This document shows positions 16,457-27,651 of a stretch of DNA of 64,000 nt, piece after piece; position 1 is the stretch's first letter, and the number at the start of each line of letters is the position of its first letter. Made by a program: the position numbers and the translations under genes. Under the pieces are notes generated by a model that saw only the letters and a program-made list of their open reading frames with translations, was not told the origin of the DNA and did no database searches. Source of the stretch: Ottowia testudinis (lineage in GTDB: Bacteria > Pseudomonadota > Gammaproteobacteria > Burkholderiales > Burkholderiaceae_C); contig NZ_CP071796.1 in the NCBI RefSeq assembly GCF_017498525.1, positions 2,976,001 through 3,040,000 of the forward strand. The letters are read 5' to 3'.

Positions 16457-18019
16457 TCAAGGCACGGCAAACAAGGCTTTGTATTGGTCGCGCAGCAGGT
16501 TCTTCTGCACCTTGCCCATGGTGTTGCGCGGCAGCTCTGGCGTGATGAAGCAGCGTTTGGGAATCTTGAAGTTGGCGAGCCGAGACTTCAGCGCGGACAT
16601 GAGTGCATCGCCATCCAACTGCGCGCCGGGCTTGGGCGTGACCACCGCCACGCCGGCTTCGCCGAAGTCCGGGTGCGGCACGCCGACGATGGCCGATTCC
16701 TGCACGCCCGGCATGTCGTTCAGCACGCTTTCGATCTCGGCCGGATAGACGTTGTAGCCGCCGCTGATGATCAAGTCCTTGCTGCGGCCGACGATGGTGA
16801 CGTAGCCACGCTCATCCTGCCGGCCGACATCGCCGGTCTTGAAGAAGCCGTCGGCCGTGAACTCTTCCTGCGTCTTCTCGGGCATTTGCCAGTAGCCGCT
16901 GAACACGTTCGGCCCCGCGACCTGGATGCCACCGATCTCGCCGACCGGAAGTTCACCACCATCATCGCCGCGCACCCGCACGCTGACGCCCGGCAGCGGA
17001 AAACCCACCGTGCCGCCCCGCCGCTCGCTCTGCCCCTGATGCCGCGCGTCGGCCCGATACGGGTTGCTGGTCAGCATGATGGTCTCGCTCATGCCGTAAC
17101 GCTCCAAAATGGTGTGGCCAGTGCGCTCGCGCCATTGGTTGAAGGTCTCGATCAGCAAGGGCGCCGAGCCGCTGATGAACAGGCGCATGTGCGCCGCCTG
17201 TGCCTGAGTCAGCGAGGGCTCGGCCAGCATGCGCACGTAGAGTGTCGGCACACCCATGAACACCGTGGCGCGCGGCATGTCGGCAATCACTTTTTGGGGA
17301 TCGAACCTGCCCTGCCACAGCATCTTGCTGCCATTGAGCAGCGCGCCGTGGATGGCCACGAACAACCCGTGCACGTGGAAGATCGGCAGCGCGTGGATCA
17401 ACACGTCGCCAGGCTGCCAGCCCCAGTAGTCCTTCAGCATCACCGCGTTCGACAGCAGATTGCCGTGTGACAGCATCGCCCCCTTGCTGCGCCCGGTGGT
17501 GCCGCTGGTGTAGAGGATGGCGGCCAGGTCATCGGCCCCGCGCACCGCGGGCGTCTGCACGTCGGCATGGTGCGCCGCGCGCTCCAGCAAGCTGCCCGTG
17601 CGGTCGTCATTCAGCGTGAACACATGGCGCGCGCCAGCTTTGAAGGCGATGGCGCTCACCCAGCTGAAGTTTTTACCGCTGCACACCACCACCGCCGGTG
17701 CGGCGTTGCCAATGAAGTACTCGATCTCGCCGCTCTGGTAGGCGGTGTTGAGCGGCAAGAAGACAAAGCCCGCGCGCAGCGTGGCCAGGTACAACACCAT
17801 CGCCTCGACCGATTTCTCGACCTGCACCGCCACGCGCGGCGGCACGCCATCGGTCGATTTCGGGATGTCCAGCGACTGCAGCAAATTAGCCACCATGGCG
17901 GTGGCGCGGTCTATGTCGCGCCACGAATAAACCAGGCCACCATCGGTCTCGACGGCAATGCTGTCCAGATCGGCGGGAAAGGCGTCGCGCAGCGCGACGA
18001 ACAGATTGTGTTGAGGCAT
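16457..18019 (-). CDS. matB: Malonyl-CoA synthetase (MatB-like acyl-CoA ligase)
   Basis: 520 residues from the ATG at 18019 (MPQHNLFVALRDAFP). It belongs to the AMP-forming acyl-CoA synthetase family. The P-loop motif LYTSGTTGRSKGAML is present, then the acyl-binding ERYGMSETIMLTSNPY, the hinge GRSKDLIISGGYNVYPAEIE and the catalytic lysine region LPRNTMGKVQKNLLR. The RYGMSE motif with nearby Arg residues, and the neighbouring malonyl-CoA decarboxylase, point to malonate as substrate, giving malonyl-CoA. It is the last gene of the malonate minus-strand cluster, about 375 bases after the enoyl-CoA hydratase-like gene, so it may have its own promoter. Confidence 0.88.
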   Translation of the reverse strand: MPQHNLFVALRDAFPADLDSIAVETDGGLVYSWRDIDRATAMVANLLQSLDIPKSTDGVPPRVAVQVEKSVEAMVLYLATLRAGFVFLPLNTAYQSGEIEYFIGNAAPAVVVCSGKNFSWVSAIAFKAGARHVFTLNDDRTGSLLERAAHHADVQTPAVRGADDLAAILYTSGTTGRSKGAMLSHGNLLSNAVMLKDYWGWQPGDVLIHALPIFHVHGLFVAIHGALLNGSKMLWQGRFDPQKVIADMPRATVFMGVPTLYVRMLAEPSLTQAQAAHMRLFISGSAPLLIETFNQWRERTGHTILERYGMSETIMLTSNPYRADARHQGQSERRGGTVGFPLPGVSVRVRGDDGGELPVGEIGGIQVAGPNVFSGYWQMPEKTQEEFTADGFFKTGDVGRQDERGYVTIVGRSKDLIISGGYNVYPAEIESVLNDMPGVQESAIVGVPHPDFGEAGVAVVTPKPGAQLDGDALMSALKSRLANFKIPKRCFITPELPRNTMGKVQKNLLRDQYKALFAVP

Positions 18020-18084
18020 GAAAAATCCGTGAATCAGGAGCGGACCCGAACGATTCTGGCACAAGCAGAATTTTGATCAAATCA

Positions 18085-18130
18085 GCCCATATCGCCCTTC
18101 CAATAATCGCGAACAGCTATTCATTTTGAA
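18085..18130 (-). repeat. Dispersed intergenic repeat, degenerate copy
   Basis: Read on the minus strand: TTCAAAATGAATAGCTGTTC, then a diverged second half. It supplies the stop codon of the small frame 18121-18342. Confidence 0.5.
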
Positions 18131-18342
18131 GCATTCGAGGTCGTTTTCCGATCCTCGTGGAACCAGCTCAGCGCGTTGCCGCTCCGCTCGCCCATGCGGG
18201 TTTCCGTTACAACGCGATCAACGGCGACGCGCTGGCGGGAGTTCCGGCTGAGCCACCACCAGCCGTCGCGGCCGAAATCAGATACCGCCACGACGTTTCC
18301 ATCGTCGCGCGGGCACGAACAGCGCACGGGAATGCAGGCCAT
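18121..18342 (-). CDS. Possible small protein, unassigned
   Basis: 73 residues from the ATG at 18342, beginning MACIPVRCSCPRDDGNVV. Segments such as FGRDGWWWLSRNSRQRV look protein-like rather than antisense noise, but there is no good ribosome binding site. The 3' end runs into the dispersed repeat, where its stop lies, so the gene may be a truncated remnant. No family recognised. Confidence 0.3.
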   Translation of the reverse strand: MACIPVRCSCPRDDGNVVAVSDFGRDGWWWLSRNSRQRVAVDRVVTETRMGERSGNALSWFHEDRKTTSNASK

Positions 18343-18394
18343 CTGCGCCAGCGCGCCGTCCACCGCTTCGAGGTTTCCGCGCACGACCGAGACG

Positions 18395-19192
18395 TCAAAA
18401 ATTGGGGCGGCGCTTGTCCAGAAACGCCGCGATGCCCTCGCGATGCTCGGCGGCTGGCGCGTAGTCGTACGACCTGGAGGCTATCAATTGAATAGCTTCT
18501 TGCGCTTGTCCATCAAGCGCTGGGGCCATTTTTAACGCTCGAAACGTCTGCTTGTTCATGCGCGCGGCGCCGGGCGCCAGCGCGGCAATGCGCCCGGCGC
18601 GCTCCAGCGCATGGGCGTGCAGCACATCGGCCGCCAGCACGCGGTGCAGAAAGCCGCGCGACTTCATCTCGGGCGCATCGAGCACAGCGGCTTCAAGCAG
18701 CATTTCGCGCGCCGTCATCTCGCCGGCCACGCGCGCCACCAGCTGCGCTTCGCGCGGGGCCATGGGAAAGCCCAGCTTGGCGATGGGTGCGCCAAATTTC
18801 GCACCATCGGCCGCCACCCGGATGTCGCAGCAACTGGCGATCTCGACGCCCGCGCCCATGCAATGGCCCTGGATCGCGGCGACGATGGGCACGTCGCAAT
18901 TCAGCACCGCCGACAAGCCGCCCCACACGTCCTGCTCATGAAAAGCGCGCAGCCGCTCGACATCGAAGCGGAAGTCCGGGTATTCGGCAATGTCGCCACC
19001 GGCGCAGAAATGCGCGCCCTCGCCTTGCAGCAGCACGCAGCGCCATTCGCAGCTGGCCTGGATGCGCGCGAACACCTCCGCCAATTCGCGCCACATGGCG
19101 CGCGACATGGCGTTGAACTTGGCGCTATTGGACAACGTGACGACCGCCACGCGGCCATCGCCCTCGCTGCTCAGGCGTACCTTGCCGGGCAA
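18395..19192 (-). CDS. Enoyl-CoA hydratase/isomerase family protein
   Basis: About 265 residues, most likely from the TTG at 19192, which has GGAG eight bases upstream and lies 15 bases after the stop of the binding-protein gene. Crotonase fold: oxyanion-hole segments GEGAHFCAGGDIAEY and AAIQGHCMGAGVEIASCCDI, then APIAKLGFPMAP. The position between malonate uptake and activation genes suggests a linked CoA-ester reaction, but the substrate is unknown. Oddity: codons at 18479-18535 are a copy of the dispersed repeat and encode KMAPALDGQAQEAIQLIAS on the minus strand. This replaces what is usually a short variable linker before the conserved AEHREGIAAFL tail. Confidence 0.88.
   Translation of the reverse strand: MPGKVRLSSEGDGRVAVVTLSNSAKFNAMSRAMWRELAEVFARIQASCEWRCVLLQGEGAHFCAGGDIAEYPDFRFDVERLRAFHEQDVWGGLSAVLNCDVPIVAAIQGHCMGAGVEIASCCDIRVAADGAKFGAPIAKLGFPMAPREAQLVARVAGEMTAREMLLEAAVLDAPEMKSRGFLHRVLAADVLHAHALERAGRIAALAPGAARMNKQTFRALKMAPALDGQAQEAIQLIASRSYDYAPAAEHREGIAAFLDKRRPNF
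18479..18535 (+). repeat. Dispersed repeat inside a coding sequence
   Basis: Intact copy: CTATCAATTGAATAGCTTCT, then TGCGCTTGTCCATCAAGCGC and TGGGGCCATTTTTAA. It is embedded in frame in the enoyl-CoA hydratase-like gene. Confidence 0.85.
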
Positions 19193-19206
19193 AACGCTCG
19201 CTCCGT

Positions 19207-20187
19207 TCAGTCCAGCTTGGCGCCGGACGCCTTGACCACATCCGCCCACTTGCGGATTTCGTCGTGGATCAGCTTGCCGAACTGCGCGCCGGTGACGTTG
19301 GGAAACTCCGCGCCCTGGGCTGCCCACACAGCCTTGGCCTCGGGCTCTTGCGCAGCCTTGCGGAAGGCCTCGATGGCGGCGGCTTGCAGCTCGGGCGGCG
19401 TGCCCTTGGGCGCCCAGATGCCGTACCAGGTGTGCACGTCGTACGCGGGCAGGCCGACTTCAGCGGCGCTCGGCACGTCGGGGATGGCCGGGTTGCGCTT
19501 GTTGCCCGCCACCATCAGCGCCTTGATGCGGCCGCCCTTGATGTGGCCGGCCGACGAACCCAGGCCGTCGAAGGCCATGTCCACCGTGCCAGCAATCAAA
19601 TCCTGCAACGCCGGGCCGGCGCCACGGTAGGGAATGTGGGTGATCGAGGTCTTGGTCTGCTGCTTGAACAGCTCGCCCGCCAGGTGGTGCACCGAGCCGG
19701 CGCCGGCGGAGGCGTAGTCGAGCTTGCCAGGGCTCTTGCGGATCAGCTCGATGAATTCCTTGAAGCTGCCGGTGCCCGCTCGCTTGGTGTTGACCACCAG
19801 CACCTGCGGCACGCTGGCCAGCTGAATCAGCGGTACGAAGTCTCTCTCGATGTCGTAGTCGAGCTTGGGGTACATGCTGGGCGCCACCACGTGGTGCGCG
19901 CCGCCCATGAACAGCGTGTAGCCATCGGCCGGCGCCTTGGCCGCCACCGACGCGCCCAGTGTGCCGCCAGCGCCGCCGCGGTTGTCGATGACCAGCGTCT
20001 TGCCCGTGAGCTTGGAAAATTGCGTCGCCAGCGGGCGCGCGAAGGCGTCGGTGCCGCCGCCGGCGGGAAAGGGCACCACCAGGTTGACCGGCTTGTTGGG
20101 CCAGCCCGGTTGCGCACGCAGCGCGAGCGGCCAAGCCCAGGCAGACGCCGCGATGAGCGCCTGGCGCCGGCGGATTGAAAGGCTCAT
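19207..20187 (-). CDS. Tripartite tricarboxylate transporter (Bug-type) substrate-binding protein
   Basis: 326 residues from the ATG at 20187 with AGGAG nine bases upstream. A signal peptide with a twin-Arg-like start (MSLSIRRRQALIAASAWA) is cleaved near LRAQ. The mature part has the family segments WPNKPVNLVVPFPAGGGTDA, VIDNRGGAGGTLGA and ADGYTLFMGG. Bug-type proteins are periplasmic receptors for small carboxylates; in this cluster the likely ligand is malonate (inference). No membrane TctA/TctB partners lie in the window, as is common for the large orphan Bug families of this order. Confidence 0.92.
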   Translation of the reverse strand: MSLSIRRRQALIAASAWAWPLALRAQPGWPNKPVNLVVPFPAGGGTDAFARPLATQFSKLTGKTLVIDNRGGAGGTLGASVAAKAPADGYTLFMGGAHHVVAPSMYPKLDYDIERDFVPLIQLASVPQVLVVNTKRAGTGSFKEFIELIRKSPGKLDYASAGAGSVHHLAGELFKQQTKTSITHIPYRGAGPALQDLIAGTVDMAFDGLGSSAGHIKGGRIKALMVAGNKRNPAIPDVPSAAEVGLPAYDVHTWYGIWAPKGTPPELQAAAIEAFRKAAQEPEAKAVWAAQGAEFPNVTGAQFGKLIHDEIRKWADVVKASGAKLD

Positions 20188-20227
20188 GGGTGTTGTCTCC
20201 TGTTGGTTGCTCATTGAATGCCAGCGG

Positions 20228-21619
20228 TCAATCTTGCAGGCTTTCGATGGCGCCGGATAGGGGGACTTTTCCCTGTGCCAGCATGGCGCGGTGCTTGTCC
20301 AGGCGCTTGAGGTCGTACAGGTAGTTGACCATCAGGCCGAACGACTGCTTCATGCCCTTGGCCGACGGGTCGGCCAGCCAGTTGAGCCGCTCGACGCGCG
20401 CGCCGTTGCCCAGGTGAAAGCGCGCTACCCCATCAAGCGGGCGGCCATCCGGCGTGAGCGTGCTGCCCAGGTAGCGCGCCGCGGTGCCCAGCAGCCAGCG
20501 CCGCAGGGGGGATTTATCGTCCAGCGCCGCCACGCCATCCAGCGACTTGAGCAGTTTGGGGGCATCGAGCTCGCCCTGATCCAATTCGCGCGCCAGCGCC
20601 TGGCGCGCCCGCGCAGGCGTCGCCTGCAGCATCGCTTCGGCGTTCTTGCCCAGCCAGCCGCGCAGGCCGGGAATTGGCGACAGCGTGGCAAACACCTTGA
20701 GCTGGGGAAATTCCTGGCGCAGCGTTTCCACCACGCGCTTGATGAGCGAATCGCCAAAGCTCACGCCCCGCAGGCCGGTTTGCGTGTTGCTGATCGAATA
20801 GAAGATCGCCGTGCTCGCCTTGCCCAGGTCATCCGCCGCACCTTCCTCGTCGAGCAGCGGGGTAATGCTGTCGGCCATGTCCCGCAGCAGCGCCACCTCG
20901 ACAAAAATCAACGGCTCGCCGGGCAGGCGCGGATGAAAGAAGCCATAGCAGCGCCGGTCTTCATCGAGCCGGTTCTTGGCGTCGGCCCAGCCCTTGACGT
21001 CGTGCACCGCCTCGTACTTGATGAGCTTTTCGATCAGCGAGGCGGGCGAATCCCAGCTGATGCGCCGCAGGTCGAGAAAGCCGACGTCGAACCAGGTCGA
21101 GAACAGGTCCTCCAGCTCGGCGTCCAGCGCCAGCAGGCGTTTCTCGCGCTTCAAATGCGGCAGCAGCTCGGCGCGCAAATCGACCAGAAAACGCACGCCT
21201 TCGGGGAAAGCGGCAAAGCGCTGCAACAGCCGCGTGCGCGGCGAGGCGAACGCCTTGCGCAAGCGCACCTCGGCGCGTGCCTCCTCATCGGTGCCGCGCG
21301 CGGCTTCGTAAGCGGCGCGCGCGGCCTCGATGGCCGACGGGTCGGGCGGGAACTGCTCGCTCATCAGCAGCCAGCAGTCGCGCCGCTGCTCGGGGCTCGC
21401 CTGGGCGTACCAGCCGGCCACGCCAGCGGCGCGGCGGCCGCCCTCGACATCGCTCACCATCGGGTCGGCCACGTTGCGCAGCTCGCGCAGCGTGCGCCGC
21501 AGCACCCAGGGCGACAGCGCCTCGCCCTGCCGCCCCAGCACGGCGCCCAGGCGCTCGCGCGTGTTGCGCAGCTGACGCGACAAGGTCTCTTCCAGATCGT
21601 CTTTTGCTACATCATTCAT
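20228..21619 (-). CDS. Malonyl-CoA decarboxylase
   Basis: 463 residues, the usual length of bacterial MCD. It has an N-terminal helical domain, then the conserved catalytic part with CYGFFHPRLPGEPLIFVEVA, FYSISNTQTGLRGVSFGDSL and VFATLSPIPGLRGW, which carry the Ser and His active-site regions. It converts malonyl-CoA to acetyl-CoA and CO2. First gene of the malonate cluster; 40 bases separate it from the binding-protein gene. The start codon at 21619 and the next few codons lie inside a copy of the dispersed repeat (21605-21659). Confidence 0.95.
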   Translation of the reverse strand: MNDVAKDDLEETLSRQLRNTRERLGAVLGRQGEALSPWVLRRTLRELRNVADPMVSDVEGGRRAAGVAGWYAQASPEQRRDCWLLMSEQFPPDPSAIEAARAAYEAARGTDEEARAEVRLRKAFASPRTRLLQRFAAFPEGVRFLVDLRAELLPHLKREKRLLALDAELEDLFSTWFDVGFLDLRRISWDSPASLIEKLIKYEAVHDVKGWADAKNRLDEDRRCYGFFHPRLPGEPLIFVEVALLRDMADSITPLLDEEGAADDLGKASTAIFYSISNTQTGLRGVSFGDSLIKRVVETLRQEFPQLKVFATLSPIPGLRGWLGKNAEAMLQATPARARQALARELDQGELDAPKLLKSLDGVAALDDKSPLRRWLLGTAARYLGSTLTPDGRPLDGVARFHLGNGARVERLNWLADPSAKGMKQSFGLMVNYLYDLKRLDKHRAMLAQGKVPLSGAIESLQD

Positions 21620-21659
21620 AGCTGCTCGCGCTTATCAGTAAAGCGCTGGCGTCTCAAAA
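21605..21659 (+). repeat. Dispersed repeat covering the decarboxylase start
   Basis: TTCATAGCTGCTCGCGC, then TTATCAGTAAAGCGCTGGCG. On the minus strand it supplies the initiation region and first codons of malonyl-CoA decarboxylase. Confidence 0.75.
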
Positions 21660-21661
21660 CA

Positions 21662-22483
21662 TCAAAAAGCTGGCGCGGGCGGCTGGCGCCGGGTGGCCCA
21701 GGCCCACATCACCATACCGGCCACGATCATGGGAATGCACAGCCACTGCCCCATGCTCATCCCCAGCGCCAACAGGCCCAGGTGTGCATCGGGCTCGCGA
21801 AAGTATTCGGCGATGAAGCGGAACAGCCCATAGCCCAACAAAAAGGCGCCGCTCACCTGGCCCATCTTGCGCGGCTGGCGCGCGTACAGCCACAGCAGGA
21901 TGAACAGCAGCACGCCTTCCATCAGGAACTGGTAAATCTGCGAGGGGTGACGCGGCGCGTCGCCCGCGCCGCGAAACACCATGCCCCATGGCAGTGACGG
22001 ATCGGCCACGCGGCCCCACAGCTCGCCATTGATGAAGTTGCCCACGCGGCCCGACGCCAGGCCCAGCGGCACGCAAGGGGCGATCAGGTCGGTCACTTGC
22101 AGCCAGGGCCGTCCGCGCGTGCGCGCCCACAGCATCATCGCCACGATCACGCCCAGCATGCCGCCGTGAAAGCTCATGCCGCCCTGCCAGATGTAGAAAA
22201 TTTCCAGCGGGTGCGCGGCGTAATACACCGGCTTGTAGAACAGGCAGTAGCCGATGCGCCCACCCAGGATCACGCCCAGCACGCCCCAAAACAGCAGGTC
22301 CTCGATGTCCTGGCGCGTCCAGGGCTTGGGCTGGACCACCGAGGCGAAAGGTTCATGGCGCAGGCGCCGCGCGGCCAAAAAGAAAAACAGCGCGAAGGCG
22401 ACCAGATAGGTCAGGCCGTACCAATGAATGGCCACCGGGCCGACCTTGAGCGCAATCGGGTCGATGTGAGGGTGAATCAGCAT
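21662..22483 (-). CDS. lgt: Prolipoprotein diacylglyceryl transferase
   Basis: 273 residues, inner-membrane protein with about seven helices. Signature segments are [45 protein letters not shown] (essential His) and the Lgt signature [13 protein letters not shown]. It transfers diacylglycerol from phosphatidylglycerol to the lipobox Cys of prolipoproteins, the first step of lipoprotein maturation. It lies between ilvD and the malonate cluster on the minus strand. Confidence 0.97.
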   Translation of the reverse strand: MLIHPHIDPIALKVGPVAIHWYGLTYLVAFALFFFLAARRLRHEPFASVVQPKPWTRQDIEDLLFWGVLGVILGGRIGYCLFYKPVYYAAHPLEIFYIWQGGMSFHGGMLGVIVAMMLWARTRGRPWLQVTDLIAPCVPLGLASGRVGNFINGELWGRVADPSLPWGMVFRGAGDAPRHPSQIYQFLMEGVLLFILLWLYARQPRKMGQVSGAFLLGYGLFRFIAEYFREPDAHLGLLALGMSMGQWLCIPMIVAGMVMWAWATRRQPPAPAF

Positions 22484-22525
22484 GGGCGTATTGTGCCCAC
22501 GCAGCCACCACGCCGTGCGCGGCGC

Positions 22526-24382
22526 TCAGTCCAGCAAAGAAAGATCTCGCACCGCGCCCTTGTCGGCCGAGGTGGCGAGCAGCGCATAGGCCTTGAGCGC
22601 GGCCGACACCTTGCGCGGGCGCGGCTGAGCGGGCTTCCAGCCGGCCTGGTCCTGCGCGGCGCGGCGGCGCGCCAGTTCGTCGCCGGCCACCAGCAGGTCG
22701 ATGCGCCGCTGGGGAATGTCGATGCGGATGCGGTCGCCGGTTTTCACCAGGCCGATGGCACCGCCGGCCGCCGCCTCGGGCGAACAGTGGCCGATCGACA
22801 GGCCCGAGGTGCCACCCGAGAAGCGCCCATCGGTCAGCAGCGCGCAGGCCTTGCCCAGGCCCTTGCTCTTGATGTAGCTGGTGGGGTAGAGCATCTCCTG
22901 CATGCCGGGGCCGCCCTTGGGGCCCTCGTAGCGCACCACCACCACGTCGCCGGCCTTGACCTGGTCGTTCAGGATGTGCTCAACCGCCTCATCCTGCGAC
23001 TCGACCACGTGGGCCGGGCCTTCAAAGACCAGCAGGCTGTCGTCCACGCCCGCGGTCTTGACCACGCAGCCGTCGGGCGCCAGATTGCCGCGCAACACGG
23101 CCAGGCCGCCCTCGGCGGAAAAGGCGTGTTCGAACGAGCGGATGCAGCCGCCCGCGCGGTCGGTGTCCAGGCTGGGCCAGCGCACGGATTGGCTGAAGGC
23201 CATCTGCGTCGGCACGCCGCCGGGGCCAGCTTGGTAAAAGGTTTTCACCGCATCGCTGGGCTGGCGCATCACGTCCCATTCGGCCAGCGCCTCGCCCAGG
23301 GTCGGCGCGTGCACGGTGGGCACGTCGGTGTGCAGCTTGCCGGCACGCTCCAGCTCGCCCAGGATGGCCATGATGCCGCCGGCACGGTGCACGTCCTCGA
23401 TATGGTATTTGTTGGTGTTGGGCGCCACCTTGCACAGCTGCGGCACCACGCGCGACAAGCGGTCGATGTCGCGCATGCCGAAGTCGATGCCGGCCTCCTG
23501 GGCGATGGCGAGCAGGTGCAAGATGGTGTTGGTGGAGCCGCCCATGGCGATGTCGAGCGTCATGGCGTTCTCGAATGCCTTCAAGCCCACGCTGCGCGGC
23601 AGTACGCGCGCGTCGTCCTGTTCGTAGTAGCGCTTGGCCAATTCGACGATGCGGCGGCCGGCGCGCTTGAACAGTTGCTCGCGGTCAGCGTGCGTGGCCA
23701 CCACGGTGCCGTTGCCCGGTAAGCTGAGACCCAGCGCCTCGGTCAGGCAATTCATGGAATTGGCGGTGAACATGCCCGAGCACGAACCGCAGGTTGGGCA
23801 GGCCGAGCGCTCGGCCTCGGCCACGTCGGCGTCGCTCAGCGCCGGGTCGGCGGCCATCACCATGGCGTCGATCAGATCGAGCTTGCGGATTTCGATGGCC
23901 TTGGTCTCGGGGTTGGTCAACCGGGCCTTGCCGGCCTCCATCGGGCCACCGGAGACGAAGATGCAGGGAATGTTGAGCCGCATCGCCGCCATCAACATGC
24001 CAGGCGTGATTTTGTCGCAGTTGCTGATGCAAACCATGGCGTCGGCGCAGTGGCCGTTGACCATGTATTCCACGCTGTCGGCGATCAGGTCGCGGCTGGG
24101 CAGGCTGTAGAGCATGCCGTCGTGGCCCATGGCGATACCGTCGTCGATGGCGATGGTGTTGAATTCCTTGGCCACGCCGCCCGCCGCCTCGATTTCGCGC
24201 GCCACCAGTTGGCCCAGGTCCTTCAGATGCACATGGCCGGGCACGAACTGCGTGAAGCTGTTGACCACGGCGATGATCGGCTTGTCGAAGTCGCCGTCCT
24301 TCATACCAGTGGCGCGCCACAACGAGCGGGCACCGGCCATGTTGCGGCCGGCGGTGGAGGTCTTGGAACGGTAGGTGGGCAT
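22526..24382 (-). CDS. ilvD: Dihydroxy-acid dehydratase
   Basis: 618 residues. The Fe-S cluster cysteines are visible ([31 protein letters not shown]), along with the C-terminal [15 protein letters not shown] segment. The enzyme dehydrates dihydroxy acids to 2-keto acids in valine, leucine and isoleucine synthesis. ATG at 24382. A decayed fragment of a related dehydratase lies on the opposite strand just upstream (24488-24737). Confidence 0.98.
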   Translation of the reverse strand: MPTYRSKTSTAGRNMAGARSLWRATGMKDGDFDKPIIAVVNSFTQFVPGHVHLKDLGQLVAREIEAAGGVAKEFNTIAIDDGIAMGHDGMLYSLPSRDLIADSVEYMVNGHCADAMVCISNCDKITPGMLMAAMRLNIPCIFVSGGPMEAGKARLTNPETKAIEIRKLDLIDAMVMAADPALSDADVAEAERSACPTCGSCSGMFTANSMNCLTEALGLSLPGNGTVVATHADREQLFKRAGRRIVELAKRYYEQDDARVLPRSVGLKAFENAMTLDIAMGGSTNTILHLLAIAQEAGIDFGMRDIDRLSRVVPQLCKVAPNTNKYHIEDVHRAGGIMAILGELERAGKLHTDVPTVHAPTLGEALAEWDVMRQPSDAVKTFYQAGPGGVPTQMAFSQSVRWPSLDTDRAGGCIRSFEHAFSAEGGLAVLRGNLAPDGCVVKTAGVDDSLLVFEGPAHVVESQDEAVEHILNDQVKAGDVVVVRYEGPKGGPGMQEMLYPTSYIKSKGLGKACALLTDGRFSGGTSGLSIGHCSPEAAAGGAIGLVKTGDRIRIDIPQRRIDLLVAGDELARRRAAQDQAGWKPAQPRPRKVSAALKAYALLATSADKGAVRDLSLLD

Positions 24383-24487
24383 GAGCGAATTCCGTGTGAT
24401 CGAGAAATGACGTCAAGAACCGCGCCGTCGCGGCAGGCGCCGCCACGGCAGAACACATGATTATCGCGATGCGCCATCAACGCGCCC

Positions 24488-24737
24488 ATGTACGCGCAGG
24501 GCCATCTGGCAATCCTGAAGAGCAATTGGGGCCCACGGGCCTGCAAAACCCTTCACCGCCGGCCCAGCGCGCGTGTTCAACGACGAGCCGTCGGCCCTGC
24601 AGGCCATCCTGGACGGCGAAATCGCCGCTGGCGACGTGATGGCGCTGCGCTACCTGGGGCCCAAGGGCGGCATGCACGAGATGCTGGCGCCGGCCGGCAC
24701 GTTGATCGGCACCGGCTTGGGCGATCTCAGCGCCTGA
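24488..24737 (+). pseudogene. Frameshifted fragment of an IlvD/Edd-type dehydratase
   Basis: The plus strand first encodes [17 protein letters not shown], matching the family motif GHLA-LKGNLAPxG. After a frameshift it encodes [16 protein letters not shown], then [19 protein letters not shown] and a stop at 24735-24737. These correspond to the region about 380-500 of dehydratases such as IlvD (compare [19 protein letters not shown] in the intact gene). Both ends are missing, including the Cys ligands and the DGRFSGG segment. It is more diverged from ilvD than a recent duplicate would be, so it is probably the relic of a sugar-acid dehydratase paralogue. Confidence 0.8.
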
Positions 24738-24781
24738 GCCCAGGCCGGCGGCGGTGACGCTGCCGCGTAAAGACCCCGATC

Positions 24782-24840
24782 AAAAACTATCAAAAAGATA
24801 GCTTATCGCGCTTGACAGGCAAGCGCTACTGGCCATTTTG
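24782..24840 (+). repeat. Dispersed intergenic repeat, near-consensus copy
   Basis: AAAAACTATCAAAAAGATAG, then CTTATCGCGCTTGACAGGC and AAGCGCTACTGGCCATTTTG. One of the best-preserved copies; it lies after the dehydratase relic. Confidence 0.85.
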
Positions 24841-24847
24841 TTTCAGA

Positions 24848-25102
24848 TCATCGACGGCGCGTTGGTGCGGGCCGGGCCTTCTGGCCAATCGCTTCGCGCT
24901 GACGGTTGATGCGATCTTGCTTACGCTGGTCCTCGCGTTCCATCGCCTTGCGCTTGGTGTAGCCCGACCAGTCGGCCCACGCCCACCATGCCATGGCAGC
25001 GCCGAACGGCGCCAGCACGATCCACCATGACCAGGTGGCCACCGGGCCGATTTCCTGCCATTTCATCAGCAACAGCACGATCCCGATTCCCAGTAAGTAC
25101 AT
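24848..25102 (-). CDS. Small Trp-rich membrane protein
   Basis: 84 residues from the ATG at 25102 with AAGGA upstream. An N-terminal helix (MYLLGIGIVLLLMKWQEIGP) and a second helix rich in Trp (WSWWIVLAPFGAAMAWWAWA) are followed by WSGYTKRKAMEREDQR and a basic tail. This matches the small Trp-rich protein family found in betaproteobacteria. Function unknown. It is divergent from the cytochrome c gene. Confidence 0.85.
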   Translation of the reverse strand: MYLLGIGIVLLLMKWQEIGPVATWSWWIVLAPFGAAMAWWAWADWSGYTKRKAMEREDQRKQDRINRQREAIGQKARPAPTRRR

Positions 25103-25209
25103 TGTGTTTCCTTGATTTGCGCCAATTTTTGCCTGCGGTGGCGTCAACCGGCCGCCTTAGAATGGCGTTTAACGACTGTAGCGCAACTACCCACAATGGA
25201 GATATGACG

Positions 25210-25515
25210 ATGAAGCGAGTTTTGTTGACTTTTGCCGCTCTGGCTGCCATTGCCGCCCCTGCCATGGCGGACGAGGCATTGGCAAAATCAAAGAACTGCA
25301 TGGCCTGCCATGCGGTGGACAAAAAGCTGGTCGGCCCGGCGTACAAGGACGTGGCGGCCAAATTCGCCAAGGATCCGGGCGCGGTGGCCATGCTGGCCGA
25401 CCGCATCCAGAAAGGCAGCTCCGGTGTCTGGGGTGCGGTGCCGATGCCCCCCAACGCCAACGTGAACGCCGACGAAGCCAAAAAGCTCGCCACTTGGGTG
25501 ATGTCGCTGAAGTGA
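25210..25515 (+). CDS. Periplasmic cytochrome c (c551/c552-like)
   Basis: 101 residues. The second of two ATGs is preferred because GGAG lies eight bases before it. Signal peptide MKRVLLTFAALAAIAAPAMA, haem site CMACH, and distal Met in GAVPMPPN. Small soluble carrier of electrons to terminal oxidases or peroxidases; it could feed the cbb3 oxidase encoded earlier in the window, but that link is only inference. Terminator at 25554-25588. Confidence 0.93.
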   Translation: MKRVLLTFAALAAIAAPAMADEALAKSKNCMACHAVDKKLVGPAYKDVAAKFAKDPGAVAMLADRIQKGSSGVWGAVPMPPNANVNADEAKKLATWVMSLK

Positions 25516-25553
25516 AGCGCCCACGCTTGGTTTCGCGCGCACCCCGCGCGATC

Positions 25554-25588
25554 AAACAAAAAGCCCGCTTAACGCGGGCTTTTTGTTT
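25554..25588. terminator. Bidirectional terminator between the cytochrome gene and acs
   Basis: AAACAAAAAGCCCGC (25554-25568) pairs perfectly with GCGGGCTTTTTGTTT (25574-25588), with T-runs in both directions. Confidence 0.92.
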
Positions 25589-25668
25589 GCATCCCCTGCG
25601 AACCCTCGAAGGTTGTCGCAAGCAGCAGTGGGCAAACGCCGCCTACGCGACGCTCGCCCTGCGGATCA

Positions 25669-27651
<1,983 letters not shown>

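Larger units (their letters stand above)
18020..18394. other. Gap upstream of matB
   Basis: About 375 bases. It holds a degenerate dispersed repeat (18085-18130) and a possible small minus-strand gene (18121-18342, listed separately). The promoter of matB would be expected here, but no clear -35/-10 pair was found. Confidence 0.45.
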
